This document shows, piece by piece, positions 25,622 to 34,773 of a stretch of 64,000 nucleotides of DNA. Every line of letters starts with the position of its first letter. Positions within the stretch are counted from its first letter, which is position 1. The translations under genes and the position numbers were made by a program. The notes under the pieces are model-generated. The model had not been told where the DNA came from. It ran no database searches and was given only the letters and a program-made list of their open reading frames with translations. The DNA comes from Bradyrhizobium liaoningense (lineage in GTDB: Bacteria > Pseudomonadota > Alphaproteobacteria > Rhizobiales > Xanthobacteraceae): contig NZ_JAFCJM010000007.1 of NCBI RefSeq assembly GCF_018130955.1, forward strand, positions 1 through 64,000, written 5' to 3'.

Positions 25622-26137
25622 TCACCTTCGACCCGCTCGACCACCCTTGGCTTGTTCCTGTGCTTTTGCATGAACCGGCGAAGATGGCCGGGCACCGGGT
25701 CCAGGATGCACATGCACAGCCTTGGCTGCCAGCGGTTCACCGCATTCCGAGCAGACCATGACGGGGTCGAACAGCTTTTGGCAGTTTTTGTGTTCGTGCA
25801 GCATCGGCCGACCACGGGAATCGGCCATATGCACGTTGCCCCAGTGCACGATCGACATAATGATCGGGTACAGATCCAAGCCCTTCTGGGTCAGGATATA
25901 TTCGTAACGCTTTGGTGCTTCCTGATAGGGAATTTTCCGCAGCACGCCGAAGCGCACCAGCTTCTTCAGCCTGTCAGCGAGCAGATGGCGGGTAATCCCT
26001 AGCGACGCCTGGAAGTCGTCAAACCGGCGGGTGCGCAGAAAGCACTCGCGAAGTACGAGCAGACTCCAGCGATCGCCAATCACCGCGACGGTGCGGGCGA
26101 GTGAGCACGGCTCCTCTTCAAGTGCATCCCATTTCAT
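25622..26137 (-). CDS. HxlR-family regulator with a C-terminal zinc-ribbon-like motif
   Basis: A 171-residue winged-helix regulator. The family core is EEEPCSLARTVAVIGDRWSL, FDDFQASLGITRHLLADRL and YEYILTQKGLDLYP. Unlike the 143-residue HxlR at 3915 it has a C-terminal extension with VCSECGEPL, and a basic tail. ATG 26137 is chosen because GGAGG lies seven bases upstream; longer starts lack one. It diverges from the nine-gene catabolic operon beginning at 26329 and very likely controls it. Confidence 0.9.
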   Translation of the reverse strand: MKWDALEEEPCSLARTVAVIGDRWSLLVLRECFLRTRRFDDFQASLGITRHLLADRLKKLVRFGVLRKIPYQEAPKRYEYILTQKGLDLYPIIMSIVHWGNVHMADSRGRPMLHEHKNCQKLFDPVMVCSECGEPLAAKAVHVHPGPGARPSSPVHAKAQEQAKGGRAGRR

Positions 26138-26239
26138 CAACTTCCTCCGCGTCATCTGATTCTGCAATAAATTCTAAAAGAGAACTAACGTCATTTCAAT
26201 AGGATGCGTGATTTTTAGTGCGTGATGGCAAATGCCACA

Positions 26240-26267
26240 TTGACAGTTCTATAAAAGAACTTATGGT
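26240..26267 (+). promoter_or_regulatory. Promoter with an embedded inverted repeat upstream of the acyl-CoA operon
   Basis: TTGACA at 26240-26245 fits a sigma-70 -35 box, with a possible TATGGT -10 box at 26262. Between them AGTTCT and AGAACT form an inverted repeat (26245-26261). A related sequence, TTCTAAAAGAGAAC, lies at 26171-26184 near the HxlR start. An HxlR dimer bound here would block the promoter. Confidence 0.5.
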
Positions 26268-26328
26268 TCGGTCACGTCAAAGGAGGCGGCAGTCAAACCG
26301 CTGACGCATCGAAGGGAAGAGGGCCGCC

Positions 26329-26967
26329 ATGGTTGCTGGAGTGAAGGTCGAGTTTCACTTCGATTTCGGAAGTCCGAACGCTTATCTTGCTGAGCTCGCA
26401 TTGCCAGAAATCCAGAAGCGTACCGGCATCAAGTTCGACTATGTGCCGGTACTCCTTGGCGGCGTCTACAAGGCAACGGGCAACATGTCGCCGGCGGACT
26501 CGCTGCGCGGGATCAAGAACAAGCCGGAATACAATGCCCTCGAGACCGCGCGCTTCCTGCGCCGCCACAACATCACGAAATTCGCGCAAAACCCGTTCTT
26601 TCCAGTGAACACGTTGGGCCTGATGCGCGGTGTCGTCGCGGCCGAATTCGAGGGCTGGTTTGAGCCGTATTTCCGCGCCGCCTATCATCATATGTGGGTC
26701 GAGCCCAAGAGAATGGACGACCCCCAGGTGTTTCGTGAGGCGTTCCTGTCGTCTGGTCTCGACGTTGACCGCATCCTCGCGCGCGCCAAGCAGGATGATG
26801 TCAAAAAGAAGCTGATAGAGAACACCACGCGTGCCGTGGAGCGCGGCAGCTTCGGCTCTCCGACTTTCTTCGTCGGCGACGAAATCTATTTCGGCAAGGA
26901 TAGTCTGCGCGACGTTGAAGAGGAAATCCTCGCGCAGCTCGCCAGCGCCCGGCGCGAGACGGCGTGA
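26329..26967 (+). CDS. 2-hydroxychromene-2-carboxylate isomerase/DsbA-like (kappa GST) family protein
   Basis: A 212-residue thioredoxin-fold protein of the HCCA isomerase/kappa-GST group. It begins with VEFHFDFGSPNAYLAELAL, where Ser replaces the CxxC of DsbA proteins, and ends with GSFGSPTFFVGDEIYFGKD. Known members isomerise aromatic ring-cleavage products using glutathione. Here it leads an acyl-CoA operon, so its real substrate may be an unsaturated CoA ester or enol; that is open. The next gene starts 55 bases later. Confidence 0.88.
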   Translation: MVAGVKVEFHFDFGSPNAYLAELALPEIQKRTGIKFDYVPVLLGGVYKATGNMSPADSLRGIKNKPEYNALETARFLRRHNITKFAQNPFFPVNTLGLMRGVVAAEFEGWFEPYFRAAYHHMWVEPKRMDDPQVFREAFLSSGLDVDRILARAKQDDVKKKLIENTTRAVERGSFGSPTFFVGDEIYFGKDSLRDVEEEILAQLASARRETA

Positions 26968-27022
26968 TCATAACATCTTAGCAAAAGTAACAGGCAAAAA
27001 GCCGTTTCTCAGGGAGGGTGCC

Positions 27023-28576
27023 GTGGTCTCATTGACCCAGGAGACAATTGGGAGCGTGGACGGTCTACCAAGCCGGATCCATCAAGTGATGGCGCCGCAT
27101 GTCGCAGCAACGCCGGATCGCGTGGCGCTGGTCGACGACACGGCTGCGCTGACCTATCGCGAACTCGATGCTGCGGTTCAGGCGGTCGCTGACAAGCTGC
27201 GTACGCTTGGCATCCGCGCCGGAGACCGCATGATGATCGTCAGCGAGAATTCGATCCCACTCGCCTGTCTGCTGCTCGCCGCGAGCTTGCTCGATGCTTG
27301 GGCGATCGTCGTCAATCCGCGGCTATCGCCGCGCGAGGTAGACCAGATCCGGGACCACAGCGGGGCAAGGCGGGTGTTTTTCACTGCCGGGGTGTCGCAG
27401 GAAGCCGCCGCCCATGCTGCACGGTGCGATGCGCCGGTGCAGGAGCTTGGGCCGTTGCGCGGTATCGGCGTGACCGCGCTGGACACGGAGACAGCGGCGG
27501 AGCCGGTCGAAGCCGATGGCGCCAGGCAAATCGCAGTTCTCATCTACACCTCTGGCACCACGGGCACGCCCAAGGGGGTGATGCTGACCCACCGCAATCT
27601 CCTGTTCAGTGCGCGAGGCACCGCCGGCTGGCGCAGGATGACCGCAGCTGACGTGCAGTATTGCGTGCTTCCGATCTCGCACATCGTCGGCATCTCTCTG
27701 CTCGCCATGACCTTGATGGTCGGCGCGAGGGTGCGCCTGGTTGCAAAATACGATCCGGCAGCCTTGGTGAAGGCGATGGCGGAGGAGGGCGTCACCATCC
27801 TCAACGGTGTGCCTGCGACCTATCAACGCCTATTGGAGTACCGCCGCAATGTTGGCCTACCGAAGATCGATCGCGGCGCCCTGCGCTTGATCGCGGTCGC
27901 CGGCGCGCCGCTGGACCTCGAGCTCAAGTCGCGCGTCGAGCAGGAGCTGGGCTTGCCCCTACTCAATGGCTACGGGATCACGGAATGCTCGCCAGGCATC
28001 TCCGGCGTGCGGATCGAGTCCCCGAGGGCGGATCATGCGGTGGGGACCATCCTGCCGGGCCTCGAAACCAAGCTCGTGGGCCGCGACGGCAGACCGGTGG
28101 CGGGAGATGCGATCGGTGAACTCCATGTCCGTGGGCCGAACGTAATGCGCGGCTATTACCGGGCACCGGATCTGACCGCGAAGGCGATCGATCCCGATGG
28201 CTGGTTCAACACCGGCGATCTGGCTCGCTTCGAAGGCGATGTTCTCTACATCGTTGGGCGCACCAAGGAGATGATCATCCGGTCAGGATTCAACGTCTAC
28301 CCAGCCGAGATCGAAGCCGTGCTGAGCACGCACGACGCGGTCGTGCAATGTGCCGTGGTCGGCCGGCCGGTCGAGGGCAATGAAGAGGTTGTCGCCTTCG
28401 TGCAGCTCATCCAGGGTTCGAAGGCGACAGCGCAGGATCTGATGGCCCACATCGCTCCGCAACTCACCTCATACAAGCGACCTTCGGAAATCCTCCTGAT
28501 CGACGCGCTGCCTGCGACGTCGACGGGCAAGATCCTGAAGCACAAATTGGCTGAGTCGCTGCGCAGTCCGCGTTGA
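27023..28576 (+). CDS. Class I adenylate-forming acyl-CoA synthetase
   Basis: A 517-residue CoA ligase that activates a carboxylic acid through an acyl-adenylate. All motifs are intact: YTSGTTGTPKGVMLTHRNL, NGYGITECSPG, GWFNTGDLARF, YIVGRTKEMIIRSGFNVYPAE and the catalytic Lys in PATSTGKILKHKL. The start is GTG 27023 with GGAGG at 27013-27017. As the first CoA-dependent step in the operon it probably makes the CoA ester used by the dehydrogenases and thiolase downstream. Substrate class cannot be set from sequence alone. Confidence 0.92.
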   Translation: MVSLTQETIGSVDGLPSRIHQVMAPHVAATPDRVALVDDTAALTYRELDAAVQAVADKLRTLGIRAGDRMMIVSENSIPLACLLLAASLLDAWAIVVNPRLSPREVDQIRDHSGARRVFFTAGVSQEAAAHAARCDAPVQELGPLRGIGVTALDTETAAEPVEADGARQIAVLIYTSGTTGTPKGVMLTHRNLLFSARGTAGWRRMTAADVQYCVLPISHIVGISLLAMTLMVGARVRLVAKYDPAALVKAMAEEGVTILNGVPATYQRLLEYRRNVGLPKIDRGALRLIAVAGAPLDLELKSRVEQELGLPLLNGYGITECSPGISGVRIESPRADHAVGTILPGLETKLVGRDGRPVAGDAIGELHVRGPNVMRGYYRAPDLTAKAIDPDGWFNTGDLARFEGDVLYIVGRTKEMIIRSGFNVYPAEIEAVLSTHDAVVQCAVVGRPVEGNEEVVAFVQLIQGSKATAQDLMAHIAPQLTSYKRPSEILLIDALPATSTGKILKHKLAESLRSPR

Positions 28577-28620
28577 TGCTTTGCCCGCAAGAAGATCTCT
28601 CGGAACGAAGGAAACAGGCC

Positions 28621-29358
28621 ATGCAGAAGAGAAACGCCACCGCAGCCGTAATTGGCGCCGGGGACTACATCGGTGCCGAGATCGCCAAGAAATTCGCGGT
28701 CGAGGGATTTTCGATCTATGCCGGCCGCCGCAACGGCGACAAGCTCGCGCCGCTGGTCAAGGACATCGAAGCGGCCGGCGGCGAGATTCACGCGCGCTCG
28801 CTCGACGCACGCAAGGAGGAGGAGATCATCTCCTTCCTCAATGACGCCGACAGCCACGCGCCGCTCGAAGTCTGCATCTTCAACATCGGTGCAAACGTCA
28901 ATTTCCCGATCCTCGAAACTACAGAGCGCGTCTTTCGCAAGGTGTGGGAGATGGCCTGCTATTCTGGTTTCCTCGCCGGGCGTGAAGCGGCGCGGCTGAT
29001 GACGACCCGCGGCGGCGGCAAAATCTTCTTTACCGGCGCGACGGCGTCGCTCCGTGGCGGCAGCGGCTATGCCGCCTTTGCCAGCGCGAAATTCGGCCTA
29101 CGCGCCGTGGCGCAGGCGATGGCGCGCGAGCTAGGTCCGAAGAATATCCATGTTGCGCATCTCATCATCGACTCCGGCGTCGATACGGAGTGGGTGCGCC
29201 AGCGCAGGCTTGAGGCGCTCGGTCCCAATGCGCTTGACGATTCTAACCTCTTGATGCCTCCAGCGGCCGTCGCCGGCGCCTACTGGCAGCTATACCAGCA
29301 GCCAAAGACCGCCTGGACATTTGAGCTCGAAATCCGTCCGTTCGGCGAGAAGTGGTAG
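28621..29358 (+). CDS. SDR-family oxidoreductase
   Basis: A 245-residue short-chain dehydrogenase. The cofactor loop is AAVIGAGDYIGAEIAKKF, a variant in which the usual TGxxxGIG is IGAGDYIG. NIGANVNFPI replaces the NAG motif. The expected YxxxK is not standard: GYAAFASAKFGLR offers Tyr and Lys but at changed spacing. The C-terminus WTFELEIRPFGEKW is nearly the same as that of the SDR at 34015, so the two are paralogues inside one operon. It likely oxidises or reduces a CoA intermediate. Confidence 0.88.
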   Translation: MQKRNATAAVIGAGDYIGAEIAKKFAVEGFSIYAGRRNGDKLAPLVKDIEAAGGEIHARSLDARKEEEIISFLNDADSHAPLEVCIFNIGANVNFPILETTERVFRKVWEMACYSGFLAGREAARLMTTRGGGKIFFTGATASLRGGSGYAAFASAKFGLRAVAQAMARELGPKNIHVAHLIIDSGVDTEWVRQRRLEALGPNALDDSNLLMPPAAVAGAYWQLYQQPKTAWTFELEIRPFGEKW

Positions 29359-29369
29359 GAACCGGTCCG

Positions 29370-30551
29370 ATGGAGCTCGCAATGTCGCCGGAAGATGTGG
29401 CGTTTCGCGACGAGGTTCGCGCGTTCATCAGGGATCATTACCCCGAGGAAATGCGCGTTCCGAACCCCGAAACCGATCTGACCAAGGAGCAGTCGCTGCT
29501 CTGGCACCGGATACTCTACAAGAAGGGTTGGATCGCCCCGCTCTGGCCCAAGGAGTATGGCGGACCCGGCTGGTCGATCACGCAGCGCTTCATCTTTGAG
29601 CAGGAGACCTCCCGGGCGGGGACGCTGCCGCCGCTGGCGTTCAGTGTCACCATGGTCGGTCCAGTTATCTACACCTTCGGCAATGAAGCGCAGAAGAAGA
29701 AATTCCTGCCGCGGATTCTGTCCGGGCAAGATTGGTGGTGTCAGGGCTATTCGGAGCCGGGCTCCGGCTCCGATCTTGCGACGGTCCGGACCAAGGCGGT
29801 GCGCGACGGCGACCACTACATTGTCAACGGCCACAAGACCTGGACCACGCTGGCGCAGCATGCCGACTGGATATTCTGCCTGGTGCGCACCGATCCAAAC
29901 GCGAAGCCCCAATCCGGCATCTCTTTCCTGCTGATCGACATGAAGTCACCGGGCGTCACCGTGCGGCCGATCATCACAATCGACGCCAGCCACGAGGTCA
30001 ACGACGTCTTTCTCGAAAACGTGCGCGTCCCAGTCGAGAATCTGGTTGGCGAGGAGAATAAGGGTTGGACCTACGCCAAGTTCCTGCTCGGCAACGAGCG
30101 CACCAGCATGGCCGGCATCGGCCGCTCCACCCGCTACATCGGCAAGTTGAAGCAGATCGTGAAGGCCGAGATACCGGCCGACGATCCCGCCCATCTCGAA
30201 TTCCTGCGCGACATCGCCCGCATTGAGCTCGACGTGCTGGCCTTGGAGGCGACGGAGCTGCGTGTCGTCGCACAGATGGCGCGCGGCATCGATCCGGGTC
30301 CGGCGGCCTCGCTTTTCAAGATCCGCGGCACTGAGATCTTCCAAGACATCACCGAGCTCACCCACCGCGCGATCGGCAATTACGGCCTTGCCATTCGTGA
30401 GCATCCGGCCAGCGCCAACCGCTTCATGCCGGGGCCCGATTACGGCCACACTGCGTCGGAGAAATACCTTAACGCGCGAAAGCTCAGCATCTACGGCGGA
30501 TCCAATGAGATCCAGCGAAACATCATCGCCAAGGCCGTGCTCCGGCTCTAG
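29370..30551 (+). CDS. Acyl-CoA dehydrogenase (first of a pair)
   Basis: A 393-residue FAD-dependent dehydrogenase introducing a 2,3 double bond into an acyl-CoA. Family blocks are GYSEPGSGSDLATVRTKA, NGHKTWTTLAQHADW and the C-terminal YGGSNEIQRNIIAKAVL. The Glu of the classical YEG motif is Gly here, so the catalytic base must lie elsewhere or in the partner. It starts 11 bases after the SDR and is followed 24 bases later by a second, shorter dehydrogenase. Such pairs form alpha2beta2 enzymes in steroid degradation. Confidence 0.92.
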   Translation: MELAMSPEDVAFRDEVRAFIRDHYPEEMRVPNPETDLTKEQSLLWHRILYKKGWIAPLWPKEYGGPGWSITQRFIFEQETSRAGTLPPLAFSVTMVGPVIYTFGNEAQKKKFLPRILSGQDWWCQGYSEPGSGSDLATVRTKAVRDGDHYIVNGHKTWTTLAQHADWIFCLVRTDPNAKPQSGISFLLIDMKSPGVTVRPIITIDASHEVNDVFLENVRVPVENLVGEENKGWTYAKFLLGNERTSMAGIGRSTRYIGKLKQIVKAEIPADDPAHLEFLRDIARIELDVLALEATELRVVAQMARGIDPGPAASLFKIRGTEIFQDITELTHRAIGNYGLAIREHPASANRFMPGPDYGHTASEKYLNARKLSIYGGSNEIQRNIIAKAVLRL

Positions 30552-30575
30552 TCACGCCGGATCTGGGAGGGTCGG

Positions 30576-31706
30576 ATGGATATTCAGTTCACGGAAGAGC
30601 AGGAATTGCTGCGCTCCAGCGTCCAGCGGCTGCTGCGCGACCAGTATGATTTCGAGGCGCGACGCAAGATCGCGGCGAGCGAGGAAGGCTTCAGCCGGAA
30701 ACAGTGGGCGGCCTTCGCCGAACTCGGTCTGCTCGCTGCGCCGTTCTCGGAAGACGCCGGCGGTCTCGGCGGCGGCCCGCTGTCGACCATGATCATCATG
30801 CACGAGTTTGGTCGTCATCTCGTGGTCGAGCCATTCATCGAGACGGTGGTGCTGGCCGGCGGCTTGGTCGAGCACGTTGGCACGCCGGAACAGCGGCAGG
30901 GTTTCATTCCTGGCATCATCGACGGCACCAAGATCTGGGCGCTTGCTTGGACGGAGAAGGCATCCCGCTTCGATTTTGCCAATGTCGCGACGCGAGCACG
31001 GCGCGAGGGCAACGACTACGTTCTGAACGGTGCCAAGACCATGGTGATCGCCGCGCCCTGGGCCGATTATCTGATCGTCTCGGCGCGGACCTCGGGCGGC
31101 GAGCGCGACCGTGGCGGTGTTAGCCTGTTCGTGGTCGACCGCCGCGCCGCCGGTCTCGATCTCCAGAGCTTCAAGACGATCGACGGCCGCCGGGCCGCGG
31201 ATGTCAGCCTGCGCGAGGTCCGCGGACAATTGCTCGGACGGGAAGGCGAGGGCGTTGCCTTGCTGGAAGCCGGTCGCGACCGGGCCATCGGCGCGCTCAC
31301 TGCCGAGGCCGTCGGCGCCATCGGCGAACTGAACGCCGCGACACTGGACTATTCGAAGACCCGCAAGCAGTTCGGCACCACCATCGGCTCATTCCAGGTG
31401 CTGCAGCACCGCATGGTCGACATGTTCATTGCTCATCAGGAAGCGCTCTCCCTGATGCAGCATCTGAGCCTGAGCCTCGGCACCGGCGATTCCGGCCTGT
31501 CGCGGCTCGCCTCCGGTGCCAAGTCGAAGATCGGCTATGCCGGCAAGTTCGTTGCCGACCAGGCGGTGCAGCTTCACGGCGGCATGGGCATGACCGACGA
31601 GCTCAACGTGGGGCACTATTTCAAGCGAATCTCGTCCATTAACATTCAGTTTGGCGATCCCGCCTTCCACCTGCTGCGTTACGCGCAGCTGGGTGCGGCC
31701 GCGTAA
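30576..31706 (+). CDS. Acyl-CoA dehydrogenase (second of a pair)
   Basis: A 376-residue dehydrogenase-family protein: [20 protein letters not shown] at the N-terminus, [18 protein letters not shown] in the beta domain, [20 protein letters not shown] and [20 protein letters not shown] near the end. It keeps the QxHGGxG FAD segment that is degenerate in the preceding protein, while lacking the YEG motif. The complementary features and adjacency suggest one heteromeric enzyme. GGGAGG precedes the ATG. Confidence 0.92.
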   Translation: MDIQFTEEQELLRSSVQRLLRDQYDFEARRKIAASEEGFSRKQWAAFAELGLLAAPFSEDAGGLGGGPLSTMIIMHEFGRHLVVEPFIETVVLAGGLVEHVGTPEQRQGFIPGIIDGTKIWALAWTEKASRFDFANVATRARREGNDYVLNGAKTMVIAAPWADYLIVSARTSGGERDRGGVSLFVVDRRAAGLDLQSFKTIDGRRAADVSLREVRGQLLGREGEGVALLEAGRDRAIGALTAEAVGAIGELNAATLDYSKTRKQFGTTIGSFQVLQHRMVDMFIAHQEALSLMQHLSLSLGTGDSGLSRLASGAKSKIGYAGKFVADQAVQLHGGMGMTDELNVGHYFKRISSINIQFGDPAFHLLRYAQLGAAA

Positions 31707-31720
31707 GAGAAGAGGCCAGC

Positions 31721-32908
31721 GTGACCACTGAAGCAGTCATCGTCTCCACCGCAAGGACGGCCGTCGGCAAGGCCTATCGCGGCGCGCTCAACAACACCGA
31801 CGGCCCGACCATGGCCGGGCACGTGATGGCCGAAGCGGTGAAGCGCGCCGGCATCGCGCCTGATGAGGTGGAAGACGTGGTGATGGGCTGCGCGATGCAG
31901 CAAGGCACCATGGTGATGAACGTGGCGCGCAAGGGCGCGATCCGCGCCGGTCTGCCGGTCACCGTCGCCGGCACCACCATCGACCGGCAATGCGCGTCCG
32001 GACTTCAGGCCATCGCGGTGGCCGCACGCTCGGTGATGCTGGACGGCGTCGAGGTTGCCATCGGCGGCGGCATCGAGTCGATCAGCCTCGTGCAGAACGA
32101 GCACATGAACAAGTTCCACTCCGTCGACGATGAGCTGATGGCGATGAAGCCCGAAATGTACATGTCGATGCTGGATACCGCGGAGGTCGTCGCCGAGCGC
32201 TACAAGATCGGCCGCGACAAGCAGGACGAATACAGCCTCGAATGCCAGCGCCGCATCGGCGCCGCCTTGCAGGCCGGCTGCTTCAACGACGAGATCGTGC
32301 CGATCACGACCAAAATGACGCTCGTCAACAAGGACACCAGGGAGGTCACTTACGAGCAGGTGACGCTGAGCAAAGACGAAGGCCCGCGTCCGGAAACCAC
32401 CGCGGAAGGGCTCGCCAAGATCAGGCCGGTGTTCGAGGGAAAGACCATCAGCGCGGGCAACGCGAGCCAGCTCTCGGATGGCGCTTCGGCCTGCGTGATC
32501 ATGAGCGACAAGATCGCGGCCAGGAAAGGCCTCAAGCCGCTCGGCATCTTCCGCGGCTTCGTCGCCGCTGGTGTCGAGCCGGACGAGATGGGCGTCGGCC
32601 CGGTCGCGGCGATCCCGCGGCTGCTCAAGCGTCATAATCTGAAGATCGACGACATTGATCTCTGGGAGCTCAACGAAGCCTATGCGGTTCAGGTGATCTA
32701 TTGCCGCGACAAGCTCGGCATCGATCCGGATAAGCTCAACGTCAACGGCGGCTCCATCGCGATCGGCCATCCCTACGGTATGACCGGCTCGCGCCTCACT
32801 GGCCATCTCCTGATCGAGGGGCGCCGGCGCAAGGCGAAATACGGTGTCGTGACCATGTGCATCGGCGGCGGCATGGGCGCGGCCGGCCTGTTTGAAATCG
32901 TTCACTGA
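31721..32908 (+). CDS. Acetyl-CoA C-acyltransferase (thiolase)
   Basis: A 395-residue degradative thiolase that cleaves a 3-ketoacyl-CoA. The nucleophile is the Cys in [11 protein letters not shown], the His is in [17 protein letters not shown], and the second Cys is in [13 protein letters not shown], so all catalytic residues are present. The start is GTG 31721, 14 bases after the acyl-CoA dehydrogenase. It should complete a round of beta-oxidation in this operon. No enoyl-CoA hydratase gene is in the operon; the hydration step must be encoded elsewhere or be unnecessary. Confidence 0.94.
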   Translation: MTTEAVIVSTARTAVGKAYRGALNNTDGPTMAGHVMAEAVKRAGIAPDEVEDVVMGCAMQQGTMVMNVARKGAIRAGLPVTVAGTTIDRQCASGLQAIAVAARSVMLDGVEVAIGGGIESISLVQNEHMNKFHSVDDELMAMKPEMYMSMLDTAEVVAERYKIGRDKQDEYSLECQRRIGAALQAGCFNDEIVPITTKMTLVNKDTREVTYEQVTLSKDEGPRPETTAEGLAKIRPVFEGKTISAGNASQLSDGASACVIMSDKIAARKGLKPLGIFRGFVAAGVEPDEMGVGPVAAIPRLLKRHNLKIDDIDLWELNEAYAVQVIYCRDKLGIDPDKLNVNGGSIAIGHPYGMTGSRLTGHLLIEGRRRKAKYGVVTMCIGGGMGAAGLFEIVH

Positions 32909-32932
32909 GCGGCAAACGCGGGGAGATCATTC

Positions 32933-33943
32933 GTGAAGACAGCGATCACTGAACTGTTCGGCATCCAGCATCCGATCATCCAGGGCGGTATGCATTATGT
33001 CGGCTTCGCCGAGATGGCGGCAGCGGTGTCCAATGCCGGAGGGCTCGGCATCATCACCGGCCTCACCCAGAAAACGCCCGAGCTTCTTGCCAGGGAGATC
33101 GCCCGCTGCCGCGACATGACCGACAAGCCGTTCGGCGTGAACCTGACCTTCCTGCCGACACTGTCGGATCCGCCTTATCCGGAATATATCGCTGCGATCC
33201 GCGAGGGCGGCATCAAGGCGGTGGAGACCGCGGGCCGCAGCCCGGAAGCCTACATGCCGGCGCTGAAGGCCGCCGGCATCAAGGTGATCCACAAATGCAC
33301 CTCGGTTCGTCACTCGCTGAAGGCCGAGAAGATCGGCTGTGACGCCGTCAGCGTCGACGGGTTCGAGTGTGGCGGTCATCCCGGCGAGGACGACATTCCG
33401 AACATGATCCTGCTGCCGCGGGCGGCGGATGAGCTGAAGATCCCGTTCGTAGCCTCTGGCGGCATGGCAGATGGACGCAGCCTCGTCGGCGCGCTCGCGA
33501 TGGGCGCCTCCGGAATGAACATGGGCACGCGCTTCGTCGCCACCAAGGAAGCCCCGGTCCATGACAATGTGAAGCAGGCGCTGGTCAAGGCGACCGAGCT
33601 CGACACCGTTCTGGTTATGCGCGCGCTGCGCAACACCGAGCGCGTGCTCAGGAACAAGGGCGTCGACGAGCTGCTCGAGATCGAACGCGAAAAGGGCGCA
33701 AGCTTGAAGATCGACGACATCCTCGACCAGGTGGCCGGCGTCTATCCGAAGGTGATGGTCGATGGCCAGATGGATGCGGGTGCGTGGAGCTGCGGCATGG
33801 TGGTCGGGCTGATCCGCGACATCCCGACTGTCAAGGAGCTGATCGATCGCATCATGAGCGAAGCGGAGACGATCATTCGTCAGCGGCTGACTGGCTTCCT
33901 CGACGGCAAGGTCCAAACGGACAAGGCGCGCGCAGTCGCCTGA
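32933..33943 (+). CDS. Nitronate monooxygenase/enoyl-reductase-like flavoprotein
   Basis: A 336-residue FMN-dependent TIM-barrel protein of the 2-nitropropane dioxygenase family. Visible blocks are PIIQGGMHYVGFAEMAAAVS, NLTFLPTL, DGFECGGHPGEDD (active-site His) and ASGGMADGRSLVGALAMGA. Members inside acyl-CoA catabolic operons, such as IpdC of steroid ring degradation, are thought to act on CoA thioesters rather than nitronates, and the context here favours that reading. GTG 32933 has GGGAG upstream. Confidence 0.9.
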   Translation: MKTAITELFGIQHPIIQGGMHYVGFAEMAAAVSNAGGLGIITGLTQKTPELLAREIARCRDMTDKPFGVNLTFLPTLSDPPYPEYIAAIREGGIKAVETAGRSPEAYMPALKAAGIKVIHKCTSVRHSLKAEKIGCDAVSVDGFECGGHPGEDDIPNMILLPRAADELKIPFVASGGMADGRSLVGALAMGASGMNMGTRFVATKEAPVHDNVKQALVKATELDTVLVMRALRNTERVLRNKGVDELLEIEREKGASLKIDDILDQVAGVYPKVMVDGQMDAGAWSCGMVVGLIRDIPTVKELIDRIMSEAETIIRQRLTGFLDGKVQTDKARAVA

Positions 33944-34014
33944 ACCGCGAATCTGCGCAGGGCAGGGTTACGAGCCGGAATGGGCCGTCGGCCGAACATC
34001 GAGGTCTGTACCAC

Positions 34015-34716
34015 ATGAGCGCACCTGTCTGTCTGATAACCGGCGTTGGGCCGGGCACGGGATCGGCGCTGGCAAGACGATTTGCCGAGGGAGGATACCG
34101 CCTCGCTCTTCTCGCCAGGAACCAGGAACGCCTCGCCGCGCTGGCGCACCAATTGCCAGGCGCAAAGGCCTATCGATGCGACGTGTCCGATGCTGCGCAA
34201 GTTGAGCTCGTGGCATCCACCGTCGAGCAAGATCTGGGCAGTCCCACCGTCGTCATCCATAACGCCGTCGGCGGCGCATTTGGCAAGTTCAGCGAGATCG
34301 ATCCGGCGATCCTTAATCGTAACTTCCAGATCAACACGATGGGACTGCTGTATCTGGCGCGGCGGTTTGCCCCGGCGATGTTGCAGGCGAGCCGTGGGGC
34401 CATTGTCGCGACCGGAAACACATCAGCGTTGCGAGGCAAGCCGGGCTTTGCCGGCTTCGCGCCGACCAAGGCGGCGCAACGGATCCTTGCCGAGGCGATA
34501 GCGCGTGATCTCGGACCGCAAGGCGTCCACGTCGCCTACGTCGTCATCGACGCCGTGATTGATCTCGAATGGACCAGAAAGCGTTGGCCGGACCGGACGG
34601 ACGACTTCTTTATCAAACCGCGGGCGATCGCGGATGAGATCTGGCACGTCGTTCACCAGGACCGCAGTGCCTGGTCGTTCAATGTAGAGATCAGGCCGTT
34701 CGGAGAAGCCTGGTAG
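34015..34716 (+). CDS. SDR-family oxidoreductase (paralogue of the 28621 gene)
   Basis: A 233-residue short-chain dehydrogenase. The cofactor loop is LITGVGPGTGSALARRFAEG. NAVGGAFGKF replaces NNAG, and FAGFAPTKAAQRILAEA holds the region where YxxxK is expected but Tyr is replaced. It ends WSFNVEIRPFGEAW, matching the SDR at the front of the operon. The missing Tyr raises the question whether it is a classical dehydrogenase at all. It starts 71 bases after the flavoprotein and is followed by the binding-protein gene. Confidence 0.87.
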   Translation: MSAPVCLITGVGPGTGSALARRFAEGGYRLALLARNQERLAALAHQLPGAKAYRCDVSDAAQVELVASTVEQDLGSPTVVIHNAVGGAFGKFSEIDPAILNRNFQINTMGLLYLARRFAPAMLQASRGAIVATGNTSALRGKPGFAGFAPTKAAQRILAEAIARDLGPQGVHVAYVVIDAVIDLEWTRKRWPDRTDDFFIKPRAIADEIWHVVHQDRSAWSFNVEIRPFGEAW

Positions 34717-34773
34717 TTCGCGAGCCAGCCAGGCAGAGCCGCTCAGATCATAACAAGCTTAGGAGGACATGCG

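Noticed and set aside
31679..32905. 408-codon minus-strand frame opposite the thiolase
   Set aside because: Antisense shadow; the plus strand has the full thiolase active site.
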